Assembly (NCBI GenBank): GCA_003173915.1
Contig: PPGL01000028.1
Coordinates: 1 to 22,893 of the forward strand
Length of the DNA stretch: 22,893 bases
Origin: Candidatus Levyibacteriota bacterium
GTDB taxonomy: Bacteria > Patescibacteria > Microgenomatia > Levybacterales > UBA12049
Direction of reading: 5' to 3'
Shown here: piece after piece, positions 21,818 to 22,893 of the stretch
Layout of the letters: every line of letters begins with the position of its first letter
How positions within the stretch are numbered: position 1 is the first letter of the stretch
Program-made: the position numbers and the translations under genes
Notes under the pieces: model-generated
What the model saw: the letters and a program-made list of their open reading frames with translations, nothing else
What the model was told of the DNA's origin: nothing
Databases searched by the model: none

Positions 21818-22846
21818 TTATCTGCGTATATTCGCTAACATATTTGCTATGTCAGCACTACTATACGCTTCTTGTATAACTTCGCGAGGAAGATACATAA
21901 ATGTAAAATCCCGCAATTTTCCTGGAATATTCAACCCGTCATTAACCCCAACATTTTGTACTAAAATTTGAGGCGCAAAGGCACGATTTGGGATACGAAA
22001 TCCCGAACCATATCCTGCTCTATCCGAACGAGACTGAAAATTACATTCCGCATAAATAAGTGGTAACTCACCACGCTCTGCAAAACTTGCAAGAATCTGA
22101 GCATTGAGCATTGCAACTGTTGCTGTCATGAGTCCTCGCCCACCATGATCTTCCTCTGTTCGCCATTCTGTACTCTCAACAAGAGGTAAATTTCCCTGTT
22201 TTCCAGGAATTTCCAGTTGTTCTGCCATTGCAACACTAACAATTTTCCCTTGAGCATCAGCAATAGCACTAAACCACGCAGTTCTTTCTTGCAAAGGAAG
22301 CAATAAATTCGCTTGAATTTTTTGTTGCATATTTGAGACTTCCTCTTCACTCCATCCAAACGTTGGCCCCCATAATGCCAAAACCTCATCAATTTGTGCT
22401 GGAGTGAAAGAGTCTCGAAATGTATATCCAGAATCAATAGTCTCTTCAATTCGAGTACGTGGTAATCGAAATTCTTGTGAAGATCTTTCCGTTGCAGCAA
22501 TCATTTGTTCTTGCGGAACAATACTACTTCTTGTTGCATCATTTCTTGATAGATATACAAACCACGAATTATCGTTAGTAAATTCTCCAACTGGTAATGC
22601 AACTTCCATATCGTGCCGCAAGGAAGAAGAAATCCTCTCCATTACCGATGGGTTTACAAGTCCACGAAACAATGATCGTCCAATTGTTCCACGATGTCGT
22701 TCGCCAATTTGTGTAAGTCTTCCATAATTGGTCTCAAATGCATCTGGATTATCTGAATATCTTGTTCCATTTACGTATACTCTCCCAAATTGCCTTCTTG
22801 AGGCACCAAGATTTCCAGTACTAGAATAAATTTCTAAATTTGCCAT
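21818..22846 (-). CDS. GNAT-like N-acetyltransferase with an uncharacterised N-terminal half
   Basis: 342 residues. From about 140 the chain follows the GNAT pattern: DSFTPAQIDEVLALWGPTFG, then a strand IADAQGKIVSVAMAEQLEI (195-213), an acetyl-CoA-site-like turn HGGRGLMTATVAMLNAQIL (234-252; Q/RxxGxG/A in the family), and IYAECNFQSRSDRAGYGSGF (264-283), where GNATs carry N..A...Y.k.GF. The C-terminal FTFMYLP strand also fits. Residues 1-135 contain many Arg/Ser and no recognised domain; they could bind the substrate. ATG 22846 follows a near-perfect AAAGGAGGTGATTATTATG; codons upstream at 22855 would start inside that site. It heads the acetyltransferase-deacetylase-peptide set. The GNAT call is by eye and its substrate is unknown. 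Confidence 0.65.
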   Translation of the reverse strand: MANLEIYSSTGNLGASRRQFGRVYVNGTRYSDNPDAFETNYGRLTQIGERHRGTIGRSLFRGLVNPSVMERISSSLRHDMEVALPVGEFTNDNSWFVYLSRNDATRSSIVPQEQMIAATERSSQEFRLPRTRIEETIDSGYTFRDSFTPAQIDEVLALWGPTFGWSEEEVSNMQQKIQANLLLPLQERTAWFSAIADAQGKIVSVAMAEQLEIPGKQGNLPLVESTEWRTEEDHGGRGLMTATVAMLNAQILASFAERGELPLIYAECNFQSRSDRAGYGSGFRIPNRAFAPQILVQNVGVNDGLNIPGKLRDFTFMYLPREVIQEAYSSADIANMLANIRR

Positions 22847-22852
22847 AATAAT

Positions 22853-22862
22853 CACCTCCTTT
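22853..22862 (-). promoter_or_regulatory. Consensus ribosome binding site of the GNAT-like gene
   Basis: AAAGGAGGTG on the minus strand, seven bases from the ATG at 22846. It fixes that start over the in-frame codon at 22855 and is nearly identical to the site of the 22-residue peptide gene. Confidence 0.85.
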
Positions 22863-22869
22863 CGACCAC

Positions 22870-22891
22870 AAAAAAACCCTCTTTCGAGGGT
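22870..22891 (-). terminator. Intrinsic terminator or attenuator ahead of the GNAT-like gene
   Basis: The minus-strand RNA reads ACCCUC-GAAA-GAGGGU followed by seven U: a GAAA tetraloop hairpin with a textbook U-run. It either ends a gene beyond the window or acts as an attenuator, because only 23 bases separate it from the ATG. Confidence 0.8.
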
Positions 22892-22893
22892 CA

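Overview
The window is low-GC bacterial DNA that most resembles a Candidate Phyla Radiation (Patescibacteria) genome, probably of the Microgenomates type. This is inferred from gene content, not from a marker tree. The pointers are a minimal type IV pilus locus, a class I (archaeal-type) lysyl-tRNA synthetase in a bacterial setting, an acetylpolyamine-amidohydrolase-like gene, many short palindromic or tandem repeats (some inside genes), and mixed start signals (perfect AAAGGAGGTG sites beside genes with no Shine-Dalgarno). Almost every gene is on the minus strand; the only convincing plus-strand gene is at 7577-8605.

Region 1-6182, read right to left, is a type IV pilus operon: pilB ATPase, pilC platform protein, a FimT/GspH-like prepilin, a large prepilin fused to a propeller-like ectodomain, a PilW-like prepilin, and the first codons of another gene. 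Stops and starts overlap or nearly touch. The prepilin leaders contain short repeat sequences. In the PilW-like gene no start codon exists downstream of the repeats, so they must be translated.

Region 6200-10264 concerns the cell surface: a membrane-anchored polysaccharide deacetylase, a dead fragment of a family 2 glycosyltransferase, then a GT-C membrane glycosyltransferase, a family 2 glycosyltransferase and an NAD-dependent sugar epimerase. A 31-base near-copy of the 3' end of secA at 7382-7412 matches the real secA tail at 10269-10299. The sugar genes between these copies therefore look like an inserted cassette.

Region 10264-15460 holds secA, with a plausible promoter and a leader that could fold over its ribosome binding site; a GT-C/TPR protein of the TMTC type; and a 22-residue, very basic peptide gene with a near-perfect ribosome binding site, a switch-like leader and a terminator. 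An AT-rich palindromic repeat fills much of the remaining gap.

Region 15500-22893 is translation and acetyl-group chemistry: serS, an RdgB/HAM1 nucleotide-sanitising pyrophosphatase, and an unusual 984-residue LysRS fused to a B3/B4 domain and an HD-hydrolase domain. Upstream lies a tight three-gene set: a GNAT-like acetyltransferase, an acetylpolyamine amidohydrolase/histone deacetylase homologue and a 63-residue disordered-looking peptide overlapping the deacetylase end. A terminator-like hairpin stands directly before this set. The strongest candidates for something undescribed are this acetyl on/off set with its peptide, the LysRS triple fusion, and the use of repeats as coding sequence.
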